Both the position numbers and the translations under genes were made by a program. Positions 1-12,911 of a DNA stretch of 64,000 nt are shown here, one piece after another (position 1 is the stretch's first letter; every line of letters starts with the position of its first letter). Under the pieces are notes generated by a model. The model did not search any database and was not told the origin of the DNA. It saw only the letters and a list, made by a program, of their open reading frames with translations. Source of the DNA: Piromyces finnis (taxonomy: Eukaryota; Neocallimastigomycota; Neocallimastigomycetes; Neocallimastigales; Neocallimastigaceae); NCBI GenBank assembly GCA_002104945.1, contig MCFH01000009.1, positions 124,001 through 188,000 of the forward strand. Reading direction: 5' to 3'.

Positions 1-681
1 TGAATAATGTAATTTAATATTAAAAATATAAAAATATTAAATATTTTAAAATTTGACATTGTCAAAAAAATCATTTAGCATAACTACCAATATTCATTCA
101 TTTCATTATTTTAATGTAATTAAATTTAAACTTTAAATTATGATATTTATAATTATGGTTGACTTTATACTATGAAGATAACATTATAATTTTTAAATGA
201 TATTAATAAAAGAAGACTTTTTGAATTTTAAATTTGAATTTAAAATTTGATTTAACCTATTATATAAAAGAGTAATAATTAATTCAATATAATTTTAAAG
301 ATTATTTTTTTTTTTTATTTTTTTTTTTTCAATTGCTAATTAACGCTTTTTTATTCATGTTTAATACTTTTTTTTAAAATAAATAAATTATAAAAATGTA
401 TATATAATTTTTATTTTTAAAAAAGAAATTATAAAATCTATTAACATAAAAATATATATGAATTATTTCTAAATTCAGTTATTGTTATTATTTTTGAAAT
501 TTTACCAAAATATTTTCAAAATCACTAATAGTTAATTTTGAAGAATACCTTTTTTTTTTAACGAAAATCTATTATAATTAATTTAAAGAAAAATCTTTAA
601 AATAATTTTAGTATTATATAAGTAAACTTAATTCAACAAAACATACATAACATTTATTTTATATAAAAATATTATAAAAAA
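1..681. other. AT-rich flank upstream of the Rho gene
   Basis: No coding region is visible. The sequence is A/T with T runs near 301-330 and 551-560. It presumably holds the promoter and 5' UTR of the GTPase gene that starts at 682, but no specific element can be named. Confidence 0.5.
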
Positions 682-2288
682 ATGACTGAGGTTGATACAA
701 GACCAACAAATCTTCATTTTATTAGAAGAATGGTATATTCTCTTTTTTTTTTTTTTTTTTTTATAATATTAAATAATTCTATTGGAATATAAAGGATCAT
801 GGATTAAAAAATAATCATTATTATAATATATTATTATAATAGTGTTAAAAAATATGTTAATAGATAATATTAAATTAATTGTTGTTAAGAATATATATAC
901 ATATGTTATTTTTATGATATACGTATATAATAGTATATATTATCCATTAAACCTTTTTAAGATTTAATATATATTAATACATGCATATAAACCCCAATTA
1001 TGTTCAATAATACCATAATTTATAGCAATATTGAATCTAATATATAGATACTATTATAATTAAAAATAATATCAACTTTAATCAAACATATATAAAAAAT
1101 ATAATTATGATATATAATGAATTTTTTTAATTATTAAAAGTTATATTATATAAGAAATATACATAATTAATAATTTTTATATATGTTTTGAAATATAGTT
1201 TGGTTCAAGTTCTGGAAGTATTTCAAATGATTCATCACTTAAGGATAAAGATAAACAAAAAAGTAATAGTCAAGAAATTAACAAATCAGCAATTGCATCT
1301 GATTTAAAATTAGGTAGACCAGAACATAAAAATGTTCCATTGAAAAATAGAAAAAAATTAGTAGTAGTAGGAGATGGTGCTTGTGGAAAAACTTCACTTT
1401 TATTAGTACAAAGTGGAAAACCTTTCCCAGAGGTATATCTAATTAATTCTATTACTATTAAAATAACATTACTATATTATCATAATTCCATAAAAACTTA
1501 TAAAATTTTAATTATATGCATTTCATTTTATTCATACTAAATACTAATATATATTTTCATAATTATTATATTATTTTAACATTTTATTATTAAAGGGTTA
1601 TGTTCCAACAGTGTTTGAAAATTATTTATCAGCTTTTTGGGTCGATAATAAACCAGTAGAATTAGCATTATGGGATACAGCAGGTCAAGAAGACTATGAT
1701 AGATTAAGACCTCTTTCCTATCCAGATGCTGATATTGTTTTAATTTGCTTCTCAATAGGATATCCAGAATCATATTATAATGTGGATGAAAAAGTAAGTA
1801 GATAAAAAACAAAGTTTAATATTTTATAACATCATAATTATATTATACAAATATATTCATTATATTATTAAAATATTATTTTTTTTAACATATTGAAATA
1901 ATAATATTTTGTAGTGGCATCCTGAAACAAGACATTTTTGTGATGATGTCCCAACCATCTTAGTTGGTTTAAAGAAAGATTTAAGAGATGATACTGATGT
2001 AATTAATGAGTTAAATAAGAAGCATCAAAAACCAGTTACAAAAGAACAAGTAAAAATTATAATATATATTTATTTTATATAGTAATTTATTATATATTTA
2101 TAATCAATTTTTTTTTTTTTTTAAAAAAAAAGGGTGAAAAAATGGCTAATGAAATAGGTGCCCTACGATATGTAGAAGTTTCAGCAAAAACTGGTGAAAA
2201 TGTATCAGAACTATTTAGAATTGCTGCTAGAATTGCTATAAATCCTCACAATTCTAGTGGAAGAAAAAGAAGTTGCATGATACTTTAA
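682..2288 (+). CDS. Rho-family small GTPase, Rho4-like
   Basis: Five exons (682-732, 1199-1432, 1596-1793, 1915-2049, 2133-2288) join in frame to 257 residues. The P-loop GDGACGKT, effector segment [28 protein letters not shown] (G3) and SAKTGE (G5) are those of a Rho GTPase. The protein ends in a CAAX box, CMIL, and a final Leu predicts geranylgeranylation and membrane attachment. Two features depart from RhoA: a Ser/Lys-rich extension of about 85 residues before the G domain, and a G4 motif reading LKKD instead of N/TKxD. Both features recall fungal Rho4, which acts in septum and cell-wall organisation; that assignment is inference. Splice donors are typical GTAAG/GTATA sites. The intron after codon 17 is 466 bases, long for this window. 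Confidence 0.9.
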
Positions 2289-4087
2289 ATTTATTAAAAA
2301 AATTATTATTAAAAAAATTATTTTTTAATAATATACTTACTGTTTGTTATAATTATTAATAATCAATCTTAAGTTATATAGCTAAACTATTTTTTATTTT
2401 AATTAATATCTTCATAATATTTCTTTTATTTTTAGTTATTTATTAAATTATAGATTTCTATCTAGGCTTTAATAGTATTAGAAGATTACATTATAAAATG
2501 AAAAAAAAATTAGAAAGTGTATGAAAATAAATAAAAGAAAAAATTTTTGATTTAGATATAATAAAAATATTGATTCTTTTTTTTTTTTTTCTTCATAGTG
2601 TGGATTATTACAATGATACATTCAATTGATGAAATAAAATTAATAGTTGTTAAAGTACCTCCTCTGTTTATTTAAATTTATTTAATTTTAATTCTCTGTA
2701 AACATATTTTCCTCAACTTTTTCATTGTATTCATTTCAAAAAATAAATTGAAAATATTGTATGTAGTAAAATATTTTGAGTATTGTTCTTAATAAAAATG
2801 AATGAAAAAATAAAAACATTATTTCTAATACAAAAATTAATAATAAAAACTATAAATAATGTTAAAAAGATTCAAAAATAATATTAGACTAGATGTTTTA
2901 TATTTAATATACTAAAACATAATAAAGGAAGCTAATCTAACCATGAAATTCAAATTGATATAAATATTTTCTCGAAATTATTATAAAACTTTCATATGAC
3001 ATAAAAGATATAGGAACAACAATTAAAATTTACCATAATTTTAATCATTAAATAATGTATGATTTTTTAATTAAAATTTAATCAAACTATATGAATTTTA
3101 TTTATTTAATTATTATTTTTTTATATACAAAATTTTTTTAAGAAAAAAGTATTGTTTTTTATATTTTTATTTACCCTATAATTTAAAGCAATAAATTATT
3201 AATAATAACAAACTAGTTACCTTAAATTTTACTAAGACTATATTGATAAAAAGTATATATCATAATTACTGAATACTTTGTTATATTTTGTTGTATTATT
3301 AATAAATAGACAAACAACAATAATAAAGAGAATAAAAAAATTTTAGTAAAACAAATATATTATAAGAAGAATAATTCATTTAGTTTTCTTTTTTTAACAT
3401 TCAATAATATAAATTCTGAATGATGGATATAATTTTAATTTCACAAAAAAGAAAAATAAAAAAATTGAAAATATTAAAATAATTCATAAAATACCCATTT
3501 AAAGTCCATATATATAAAGGTTAAATTATATAATATTATATTGCATAAACATAACAAAATATATATTCCGTTTGTTTTAGATTTAAATTATATATAAGTA
3601 TATATTTACCATAAATAAACAAAAAACAGAAAAAAAAAAAAAAAAAGTAAATGAATATAATTAAGCATAAAAAAATATAGAAAAAAGAGAATAAATAATT
3701 ATTTTAAAATTAAAACAACAACAACATTAATTTAATATTACTAATTGTAATAATAATGTAATTATCATTTTATTGGCTTTATTGAAATTACTTTTTTTAA
3801 AAGCAGTGAAAAACAAACAAACAAACAAACAAACAAAAAAAAAAGTAGAAATAAAAGTAAATAAATTTTGATACTTAAATATTTATACTAACTTGTGTAT
3901 TTATATATATATATACATATATATATATATTTTTTTTGTCTCTAACAATAATTTAATAATACATTTCATAAACAATAAATTAATATAAATTAAATAATAA
4001 TTTATAAAAAATAACCGAATAATAATAAAATATAAATAATTGGAAAAAATATAAAAATTTTAAGTACATTAATAAATAATAATCAGA
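2289..4087. other. Intergenic AT-rich region
   Basis: 1.8 kb between the Rho gene and the MTC1 gene with no credible coding region. It holds a short (AAAC) run at about 3811-3836 and an AT dinucleotide stretch near 3903-3930. Nothing else is recognisable. Confidence 0.5.
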
Positions 4088-5679
4088 ATGTCCAATGCTA
4101 CACATAATGATGTTTTACAATTTTTAGAATCATTAGATAAATTACAAGCTCCAACTGAAGAAACCAAAACTAATACTTCAACTACCACTGCTACTACTGC
4201 TATTGATACTACTAATGTTAATACAAAACCATCAGCTACTACCACTGAATCTGTTTTACAATTTTTAGATGAAATTACTAATAATACATCTACAGCAAAT
4301 ACTTCTACTCCAACAGCATCTGCTCCAGCTAAGCCAACCACTACCACCACTAACGCACCAACTGAACAAAAACAAGAAGCTAAAAGTGGTTGGAACTGGG
4401 GTTCTTTCTGGAATAATGCTCAAAATACTGTAAACCAAGCTTCCCAAAACTTAAAGAAGAGTATGGAAGCTGCTCAAAAAAATCTTGAAAGTAATGAAAG
4501 AATAAGAGGTATTACTTCTCAATTTAATAAGGAAAATATTGAAAAATTAAGTAAGTAATAAATTTAATATATATATATATTTATTTTGTATAATATTTAT
4601 TAAAATCTTTTTTCTTTTTCTTTTTTTGAATATATTATATGAAAAAATGATTTATTTTCTTTTTTTTTTTCTTTTTTTTCTTTTTCCTAATTCATTTATA
4701 TATAAACATAGGTAATGATTTAAAGAAAATGACCGTTAATGTCATTGATTCAATTGCTCCACCAATTTCTGGTTATAATATGGATAATGAAACCACTCTT
4801 TGGTTACAAGTTAATGATAAAAAAGATTTTTCTGAACAATCTAATGATGTTGTTAAATATGTTGTTGAAGAAATGTTTGCTAATTCAGCAGTTAGAAGAA
4901 ATGTTATAAAAGGAAAATTTTCTATTAAAAATGAAATTATTCCAAAAGAAAAACAACAACCAGTTTCTGTTGGCATTTCTGCTGCTATCAGCACCGCTGA
5001 TGTAAGTAATTCATATTATTATCCTTAATTACATTTTAAAATATTTTGATTTTTATTAATAAAAAATCAAAGTTTGAATAAATCAATAAATAAATCCTTA
5101 TAATAAATGAACTAATAAAATAATATAAATGAAAACGTATATACATACGTATACATATATATTAATAAAACAATAATTTAAATGTTATAGGACTTGTTCA
5201 AAGAATTTCTAGCTGCTCACCCAAAACGTGAACCAAAAGTTCATGAAGTTCCAAACTCAGTTGCTCAAAATGATAAATCTGAAAATGATAAACCAAATCA
5301 AGAAATAGTCACTTCATACTATGATATGTTTTTATTCATTCAACCATTTTATATTAATTTAACTCGTCCAAATACCGAAAAAACTTTAACACACATGGCT
5401 TACTATGTTATTTTCTATTATCCAAATTATGAAAATCCAAAGAAAGATATTTTCATAAGTTATACCACTCAAAGTGTTAGTTGTAAGGATAATATGGAAA
5501 GCAAGGATGATGAAATCAATCCACTTAGAAGTCAAATTTATGAAGAATGGAATGATGATCGTAAGTTAAAGGTAATTGAAGGTGGTGTCTGGACAGTCTT
5601 TGAAGAATTACTAGTTAGAATGAAAGAGTATAACTATGATACCGAAACTATTGCTGGATTAAGTGGTCAAGTTCTCTAA
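4088..5679 (+). CDS. MTC1: MTC1 family protein (maintenance of telomere capping 1)
   Basis: Three exons (4088-4550, 4712-5001, 5191-5679) give 413 residues. The N-terminus has the family's DVLQFLESLDK signature, repeated as SVLQFLDEI near residue 57. A Thr/Ala-rich linker follows, then a Trp-rich amphipathic segment (SGWNWGSFWNNAQ, about 98-110) and a helical stretch. The C-terminal two thirds is the conserved fungal domain, with MFLFIQPFYINL, a YYVIFYYPN strand and a GGVWTVFEELL segment near the end. The family is fungal and poorly understood; yeast Mtc1 has been linked to telomere capping genetically and to COPI vesicles. The first codon after intron 1 is split AG|T, and all junctions keep the frame. 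The fungal restriction of this family is one of the better taxonomic clues here. Confidence 0.82.
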
Positions 5680-6373
5680 ATAAATTGACAAAAAAATAGT
5701 TTTATAACATAAATCATCATAATAATCATTAATATAATAAAATTATTTTTTTTCATATGTAATTATTATAATATTTATAATGCATCTATCCAATAGAAAA
5801 GTTTATTTATTTTTTTTTTCTTATCAACAATAAAAAAGAGAGAGAAAAAAAATTTTTTTAAAATAAAAAATAAAAAAGCTTAAAATATTTAACATATTTG
5901 TTTTTGTATTTTCGTTGTGACGTAATATATCATTAAAATTAAAATTAAAATGATAAGTACATTTTTGTTAATTCTATTCAATAAATAAATAAATAAATAT
6001 AAAAAAGTATTATTTTAATTTGAACGAACAAAAAAATAAAAAAATAAAAAATGAAAAAAAAGGATAATTATATATAAATGTAAAAATAAATACAAATTCT
6101 TTTATATATAATTAACACCAAAACATTAAATGAATAAAATAATGTATAAAAATAAAATACTATATAATGTTTTAAATACTTTTTATTATTATAATTATTA
6201 TTATATTTGTGGGTTTGTATTTTTTATTGATTTTTTTTTTTTTATAGATAAAAAATATTTTATTATTAATATTTTATTTAATAATAAAAATAGATAATAT
6301 ATAAGTTATAAATAAATTTAATAATATATTTTTGTGTTAAAAGTCACATAAATTATATTATGAAATATAAAGA
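5680..6373. other. Convergent intergenic region
   Basis: AT-rich spacer between the 3' ends of the MTC1 gene (+) and the glycosyltransferase gene (-). Several AATAAA-like hexamers are present on both strands, as expected for two polyadenylation regions, but the base composition makes them uninformative. Confidence 0.45.
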
Positions 6374-7537
6374 TTAATTTAAAATAGTTTTTTCTATAAA
6401 ATTTCTTGCTTCCTTAGCACCTTTACACTCTTTAAAGCTTTTTGATATTTCTAAGGCAGCTTGTTTGTAACTTGGTTCATTTAAAATTTTATTAACAGTA
6501 TTAATTATATTACTGGAGTTATTAATAGATTTTAACCAAATTCCTGCGCCCAGTTCTTCTGTTCTTTTGGCAACAGCCTCTTCTTCAGATGTTTGAGGAC
6601 ATAATACTAATGGTACTTCAAAGTATAAACCTTCAGAAGCAGAATTCATTCCACAATGTGTTATGAAAACATCCGTAATGGATAAAACAGCCATTTGATC
6701 AACAAAATCATAGATTCTTATATTATCAGGAAGATCTTCAAATTTTATATTAGAAGAACTTGCTGATATGATGACTTGATAATCAGTTTTGGAAAAAGCA
6801 TCTATACAATAACGATAAATTTTTTGATTTTTAACTATAGTACCCATAGAGATAAATATAGTTATATTAGATGTTTTTTCAAATGGTGTTTCAATAGGTC
6901 TTATTGATGGGCCAATAAAACAATATTTATCAGAAAAAGTGTTAGAACATGGTTGATAGAATTTTGAAGTATAAACAATAGTATTAGTTTCATTATCATT
7001 TTGAATAATATCTAATATATTTTTTACTGGGTATCCATTTTGACGTAATCTTTTAAGTTGTTTATTAACTTTTGGCATAGAAAACATCATTTTAACTAAT
7101 TCACCAATACCATGTTTCATGTAGGCTGAAGAATACTTATTGAAAGCAAATGTTGTCGTAGAAGAAATATAAGGAATGCTATATTTAATGGCTGTTAATT
7201 TACCCCAATAGGATACTGAATCAGAGATAATTAAATCAGGATTTATAATTTTTATTTTATTAGCAATCATTTCATCTAAAGCCAATGTTGAATTTACAAG
7301 TAATTCAGTTGCAAATGCAATATCTTTAGCTACTCTTTCAGCATTATCTTTATCTTTCATTTCAAAATTACAATCATCACAAGATATGTAAGTAGCTCCT
7401 GTTTTTTCAATTTTTTCCTTGAAATCCTCAAATGAAAAATAAAAAACTTCATGACCAGAATCTACCATTTCCTTAACTAAGGCAAGAGTTGGATTGGTAT
7501 GACCATGAGCTGGAATGCAAAACCAAGCAATTTTCAT
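6374..7537 (-). CDS. MGT-type (bacterial-like) GT1 glycosyltransferase
   Basis: A single uninterrupted frame of 387 residues, one of the few intronless genes in the window. The N-terminal GT-B half opens with IPAHGHTNP, where His11/His13 sit in the HGHxxP position of the MGT (macrolide glycosyltransferase, YjiC-like) family; the catalytic base is normally there. The C-terminal half has the nucleotide-binding loop FISMGT and a PSPG-like donor site at about 293-332, starting THCGMNSASEGL and including the acidic TSEEEAVAKR segment that binds the sugar. There is no signal peptide or membrane anchor, unlike animal and plant-type UGTs with C-terminal anchors, so it is probably cytosolic and glycosylates a small molecule. 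Sequence character and lack of introns suggest transfer from a Firmicutes-like bacterium. The acceptor substrate cannot be told. Confidence 0.88.
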   Translation of the reverse strand: MKIAWFCIPAHGHTNPTLALVKEMVDSGHEVFYFSFEDFKEKIEKTGATYISCDDCNFEMKDKDNAERVAKDIAFATELLVNSTLALDEMIANKIKIINPDLIISDSVSYWGKLTAIKYSIPYISSTTTFAFNKYSSAYMKHGIGELVKMMFSMPKVNKQLKRLRQNGYPVKNILDIIQNDNETNTIVYTSKFYQPCSNTFSDKYCFIGPSIRPIETPFEKTSNITIFISMGTIVKNQKIYRYCIDAFSKTDYQVIISASSSNIKFEDLPDNIRIYDFVDQMAVLSITDVFITHCGMNSASEGLYFEVPLVLCPQTSEEEAVAKRTEELGAGIWLKSINNSSNIINTVNKILNEPSYKQAALEISKSFKECKGAKEARNFIEKTILN

Positions 7538-9309
7538 ATTGTTGTTTGAATGTAAAATAATATAAATAATTTTAAAAGAATAGATAATATTATATATTAG
7601 TAATTTTCTTTAAATGAAATAAGTTTTTTTTAATAAAATATTTATATATAAATTTATTAAGTTTTTTTTTTTCAAAAAAAAAAAAAAAATACAAGATAGT
7701 AGTTCCTTTATATATGCTATTCACATTTGCCTTTTTTTTTTTATTTATTTATTTTTAATTTAATAAAATTTTAAATTTTAATTTTTACTATTATCCTTTT
7801 TTTTATTAAATTATTTTAATAGTATTAAAATTATTTGATATATTAAAATTTTTTTAAAATTTATTATTATATTTTAATAGAATTATTCCATTTATTTTAT
7901 ATAATGCTTTTTAAAAGAAAGTACTTATTCACCTCAAATTTTATTTTTACAATTTATAAATTAATATTAATTACTATATATATTTAAACAAGTATAACTC
8001 GAAATTCACACCCATTTTTAATAACTATTATTACTCCTAGTTAATAAAAATTAAAAGAAAAAACTTTTATATAAATATTATTTGGTGACATTAATAAATG
8101 CTTTATGATTATATATTAAATTTTTGGGCAGTAACTATATCTTTAAATTTTATTATTTTTTTTTCTTTAAAAAATTACTATGCTTTATGTATATATTATA
8201 TAAAATTATAAAATTATAATTATAATTATGTGTATTAGTTAATGAGTTTTTATCAGCTTTTGTTTATTATATATATATATGTATCATTTTTTTAAATATA
8301 TTTGAATTGAAAAGATTCATTACTGCCTTTTATAATAATAAATTTTTATATAACTGAATTATGTATATACTATAGTTTTCTTTTTAAATGAAAACTTAGA
8401 AATTCATAGATATTTTAGAAAACATAAAATGAAAGCTTTTTTTTTTTTTTTTTTCTTTTCTACTTTAAAATAAAATAAAATAATTTGGTTTATTATAACA
8501 ACTAAAATTAAGAATTTTTTTTATTTTATTATATCAATTATAATGATTATAATGAAAAGATTTAATTTACATATTAGTATTTAATTAAACTATCATTTTA
8601 GCATTATAATAATAACCTTTATTCTCGATTAAGGATTATACTGCCGATATAACGTTTTTACATAGAAGTTTTCCAGTTGATCTTTTTTTCAATTTTAATA
8701 AAAAACTTAATATATTAATTTTTAATTTAAAATTTAACAATTAAAGTTTGGAAAATTTTTACATTATTTTAAATATAAAATTTTAATATAAATAACAATA
8801 ATAAATAACAATTTTTTTTTATACCACCAAAAACTATATTGAATTATTATTATTGTTAAAAAAGCTTGAATAAAAGTATATAAAGGTTTAAATTGTTTCC
8901 TTTTATTCTTTTGAAAAAATATATATTGCTTTTTTTTTTTATTATTTTTTTATATCAATATCCTTAAAAATAACAATTTTATTGTTGTAAATCATAATAA
9001 ATACATTATTATATATAAATTTCTTAATAAGGTTGTCTATAATATATAAATACAGTTTAAAAAAGAATTTATAAATTCAAAAAATACCATATAAAAACAG
9101 ACTATCTAAACCACATTATTATTAATTCTATAATTAAATATACCTAATTTAATTCAAAATATTAAAATAAAAGCAATAATAATTACTAATAAAGTACAAT
9201 AATAACAAAACTAATAAATAATATTTAAACCAATAAAAAGAATAAATAATACTTAATAATATTAAAATATTTAAATTAATAAACCACCAATAACATTTAA
9301 TAAGTGACT
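7538..9309. other. Intergenic AT-rich region
   Basis: 1.8 kb of A/T sequence separating the glycosyltransferase start (-) from the ATG3 start (+), thus a divergent promoter interval. A slightly less AT-biased patch lies at about 8625-8685. I see no RNA gene or frame in it. Confidence 0.45.
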
Positions 9310-10557
9310 ATGGCATTTTATACAATTTATAATAATTTAAAAGATAAATTTACACCACTTTTAAAAGAATCCAGATTCTATGAAGCTGGTGTATTAACAC
9401 CTGAAGAATTTGTTCAAGCAGGAGATTTCTTAGTTTCAAAATGTCCAACATGGTCATGGTGTAGTGGAGTTAAAGATAAAAAACGTAGTTATTTACCAGA
9501 CGATAAACAATATCTTATTACAAAAAATGTTCCTTGTATAAAACGTGCAAAAGATATGGAATATGTAGATGAAGAAATGGAAAGAATAGTAGAAGATGAA
9601 TGGATTGAAACTTATTATCAAATGCAAAAAGAAAACATTGATCAGGTAGAAGAAATTGATTCCGACATGAAAAAACTTTCAATAAACCAAACAAAAAAAG
9701 ATGAAGAAATTGAAGAAATAGAAGATTTAGATGAGTTAGAAGAAATGGCAGATGATAATTTTGAAATTGTTGATGACCCTAATGCGCTTAATGAAGATAA
9801 TATATTAAAAACAAGAACTTATAACATAAGGTAAATAAAAAATAATAATGAAAAAAAAAAAAAAAAAAAAAAAAAGACGAAAGAATAAAATATAAATAAG
9901 ATATGTATTATATATCAAATAGTAAATATAGTAAATAAAGAGTGTAAAATGAATAAATAAATTATATTATTATAATAAGGTTATTTAAAATGAATAATAA
10001 TATTATTATTAATAATAAAACAAAAACTATTATTATACTATAAATGTGTATATATATATAGTCCATAATTGCTTTATTTATATCAATATATTCAAATACT
10101 ATTTTACATATTTTACACACCAATCATTATTAATAATATATATATATTCTTTTTATTTATAACAGTATAACTTATGATAAAGGATACCAAACTCCAAGAA
10201 TATGGCTTTTTGGTTTTGATGAAAATAATATTCCATTAACACCAGAACAAATATTTGAAGATATTTCAGAAGATCATGCAAAAAAAACAGTTACTATTGA
10301 AGCACATCCTCATGAAAACTTTTCACTTGCAACTATACACCCATGTCGTCATGCAAATGTCACCAAAAAATTAGTAGATAATATGCAAGAAACTGGTCAT
10401 ATAGAAATACGTCCAGATATGGCATTATTAATATTTTTAAAGGTAAAAATAAATAATAAACATAATAATAATAATAAACATAATAATAATAATAAACATA
10501 ATAAACATAATAAACATAATAAACATAATAATAATAATAAACATAATAATAATAAAC

Positions 10558-10634
<77 letters not shown>

Positions 10635-10809
10635 TAGAATAATAATAATAATAATAAAGAATACTTTACTAATTCAATCTTTTTATCTAAACATATAAAT
10701 ATATATTTAAAATATTATCATTATCTATTCATTTCTATATTTATATTAATAGTTTATGAGTAGTGTATTACCAACTATTAACTATGACTTTACAATAAGT
10801 TTAGAATAA
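9310..10809 (+). CDS. ATG3: Autophagy E2-like conjugating enzyme ATG3
   Basis: Three exons (9310-9830, 10166-10442, 10753-10809) encode 284 residues. ATG3 transfers Atg8/LC3 from the E1 Atg7 to phosphatidylethanolamine at the growing autophagosome. The N-terminal amphipathic helix region ([13 protein letters not shown]) senses membrane curvature. It is followed by the conserved [17 protein letters not shown] segment, an acidic flexible loop (about 115-165), the [14 protein letters not shown] strand pair, and the catalytic motif IHPCRHANV with the active cysteine at residue 234. The C-terminus NYDFTISLE is typical. I start at the ATG at 9310 because an upstream in-frame GTG at 9304 is not a likely start. 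Intron 2 (10443-10752) carries an AAT/CATAAT repeat. All three splice junctions keep the frame. Confidence 0.95.
10451..10636. repeat. AAT / CATAAT tandem repeat in ATG3 intron 2
   Basis: Runs of AATAAT interrupted by AAACAT units, becoming pure AAT in the last 75 bases. The repeat lies wholly inside the second intron, directly after the GTAAAA donor, and could be read through as poly-Asn if the intron were retained. Confidence 0.85.
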
Positions 10810-12181
10810 TAATAATTATAATTCTATAATATTTATATATATTATTAATAATAGAATGTTAAAATACCAAAATTTTATTATTTACAATATATTCTACTCT
10901 AAAAAAAAAAAAGACTCATTATAATAAAAACAATTTGTAATTAATATCCCATCTAATTAAATTCCATAAAGTATAAAATTTTAATCCAATTGTGTATATG
11001 TAATTTTAAATAGGTTTAAATGTTAAAAAAAAAAAAAGAAAATATAAAAATAAAAATATAAAATATTAATTATTTTAAAAAAAAAAAAAAATATTTAAAT
11101 CATCATCATAAAAAGAAAAATACACTTTTTACTTTAAAATTTTATAGATAGAAAAATTTTTAGTTTTTCTCTATGTTTTGTTGTAGACCATTTTTTATTT
11201 ATTCACTATTTTCGCCATTATTATATTTATATATATTTTCTATGGTTCATTTTGTTTTATTATTTATTTTTATTTTTATAATTTTTATTCTTTTTATTTT
11301 TATATTTTTCCAAAATCTTTTAATTTTAATAATATTTGATTTATTATTTTTATTTTTTCTAGTTATAAATATAAACGATTAATATAAATGATTTTTTTCC
11401 CCCTCTTGTGAGTGTGTTTTAATTGTTTTAATTCTAGTTTAATTGTTATATAATAATATTATATTTCTATATATTTTGTTTTTGTTTATGTTTGTTTTAA
11501 TGTTTTTATCAAAAAAAACTTTTATATTATAATTTTTAATTATACTTATTATTTATAATTCTATAGTGTATTTCAATTTTTCTATATTTAATCTTTAATA
11601 AATTGTTTATATATACATTAAGATATTATATTATTTAAAAGTTTGTCTCTTCTTTTTTCCTCTTATTGAACTTTTTTTACTTTTACAATTTAAAGAGAAA
11701 TGTAAAGGCTTTTAATTTAATTCTTAACTTTTTAATAATAATAAATATTTTAATCTATTCTGCTTTTTTTTTTTCTTTCTTTTTTTTTTGCTTATTTTTT
11801 TTTTTTTTCTTTACTTATATTGAATTTAATTTTTTACTAACTTTTTCTTTTCCCAACACTTTAATTATTGGGTTAAAAAATATTTAATATAATAATCATC
11901 ATCTAATATATACAAATAATAAAATATTTGGAATAATCATTATATTCTATTATTATAATTATTATATTAAATAATAGTAATTTTATAATTTTCTATTTTT
12001 TTTGTTCAAATTTTTTTTTTTTTTTTTTTAGTCTATATAAAGAATATTTGTTGTTATTCTTGGTATGAATGAGAAAGCTGATTATTTTCTCTTTTAATTT
12101 TGATAAGATATAGAAAATATTATTAATTTCATTGTTATATTTATTTAAAAAATTTAATAAATATAACTAATTATATTTTCC
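10810..12181. other. Convergent intergenic region
   Basis: AT-rich spacer between the end of ATG3 and the end of the next gene on the minus strand. Frames at 11173-11382 and 11666-11887 are Phe/Leu/Ile strings from T-rich DNA and are not credible genes. Otherwise nothing is visible. Confidence 0.5.
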
Positions 12182-12911
12182 TTAATTAAAAGTAACGAGA
12201 GAATAACTTTCATGAGATACATAATTATCATGAATTCTTTTAGCCCAACCATTAACATAATAATCAAGTTCTAATTGATCGTGATAATTCTTTACTTTTT
12301 GATAATTACGATTCCATCTATTTATTTATAATATTATATTTTTAGTTTAGTTATATAAAAAATAGCATATTTATATATATCTTGACATTCATTTTACCTT
12401 ACAACACCAATAGCATGCCAAAGACCAGAAGGTAAAAGTTCAAATTCAATTAATGGATCAAAGTAAAGATCGTCACTTTCAGAAGTATTTTTAGATACTG
12501 AAATTGATGGTGGGGCTTCTGGATTTTGAGACATTACTGTTTGAGATAAATGAGCAACAGCAATTACAGTTTTACCATTTGAATCAGCATCATAAGAGGT
12601 ATAGCGACTAACAATTAAAGGTCTAGCTTCTAAACTTTGAATTTTAACAGACCATTCACCAGTGTGGTTTACTAATTGATCATAGATACCATGTTTACGA
12701 AAAATCATTTCAATTGTACTTCCAAAATCCAATTCTGGTGATGGATAAACAAAATTATTGCTCTTCGCTGTATTATAATATAATAAATCATAATTAATAT
12801 TTAAACTAAATATAAAATATATTCATTGATAAAAATAATTTATATACCTTTAGTAATACTGTTACATGGGATTGTAACATTTGGAATATGAGATTTCTTA
12901 AATCTGTACAT
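12182..12911 (-). CDS. Hypothetical protein, 189 residues
   Basis: Three exons on the minus strand (12848-12911, 12398-12767, 12182-12317) join with consistent phase (junction codons G|CG and AG|A) into 189 residues. I do not recognise the family. The protein has no obvious signal peptide or membrane segment. It begins MYRFKKSHIPNVTIPC, contains a mixed strand/helix middle (GEWSVKIQSLEARPLIVSRY, then KTVIAVAHLSQTVM), a short acidic Ser-rich linker, and a conserved-looking hydrophobic stretch FELLPSGLWHAIGVVRWNRN before a Tyr-rich end. Normal codon use, well-formed splice sites and the mixed composition, unlike shadow frames, support a real gene. It could be a small beta-rich domain protein, but no function should be assigned. 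Confidence 0.72.

Noticed and set aside
8625-8690. Possible small RNA gene in a less AT-rich patch
   Set aside because: No tRNA box sequences, cloverleaf pairing or known snRNA signature could be found by eye.
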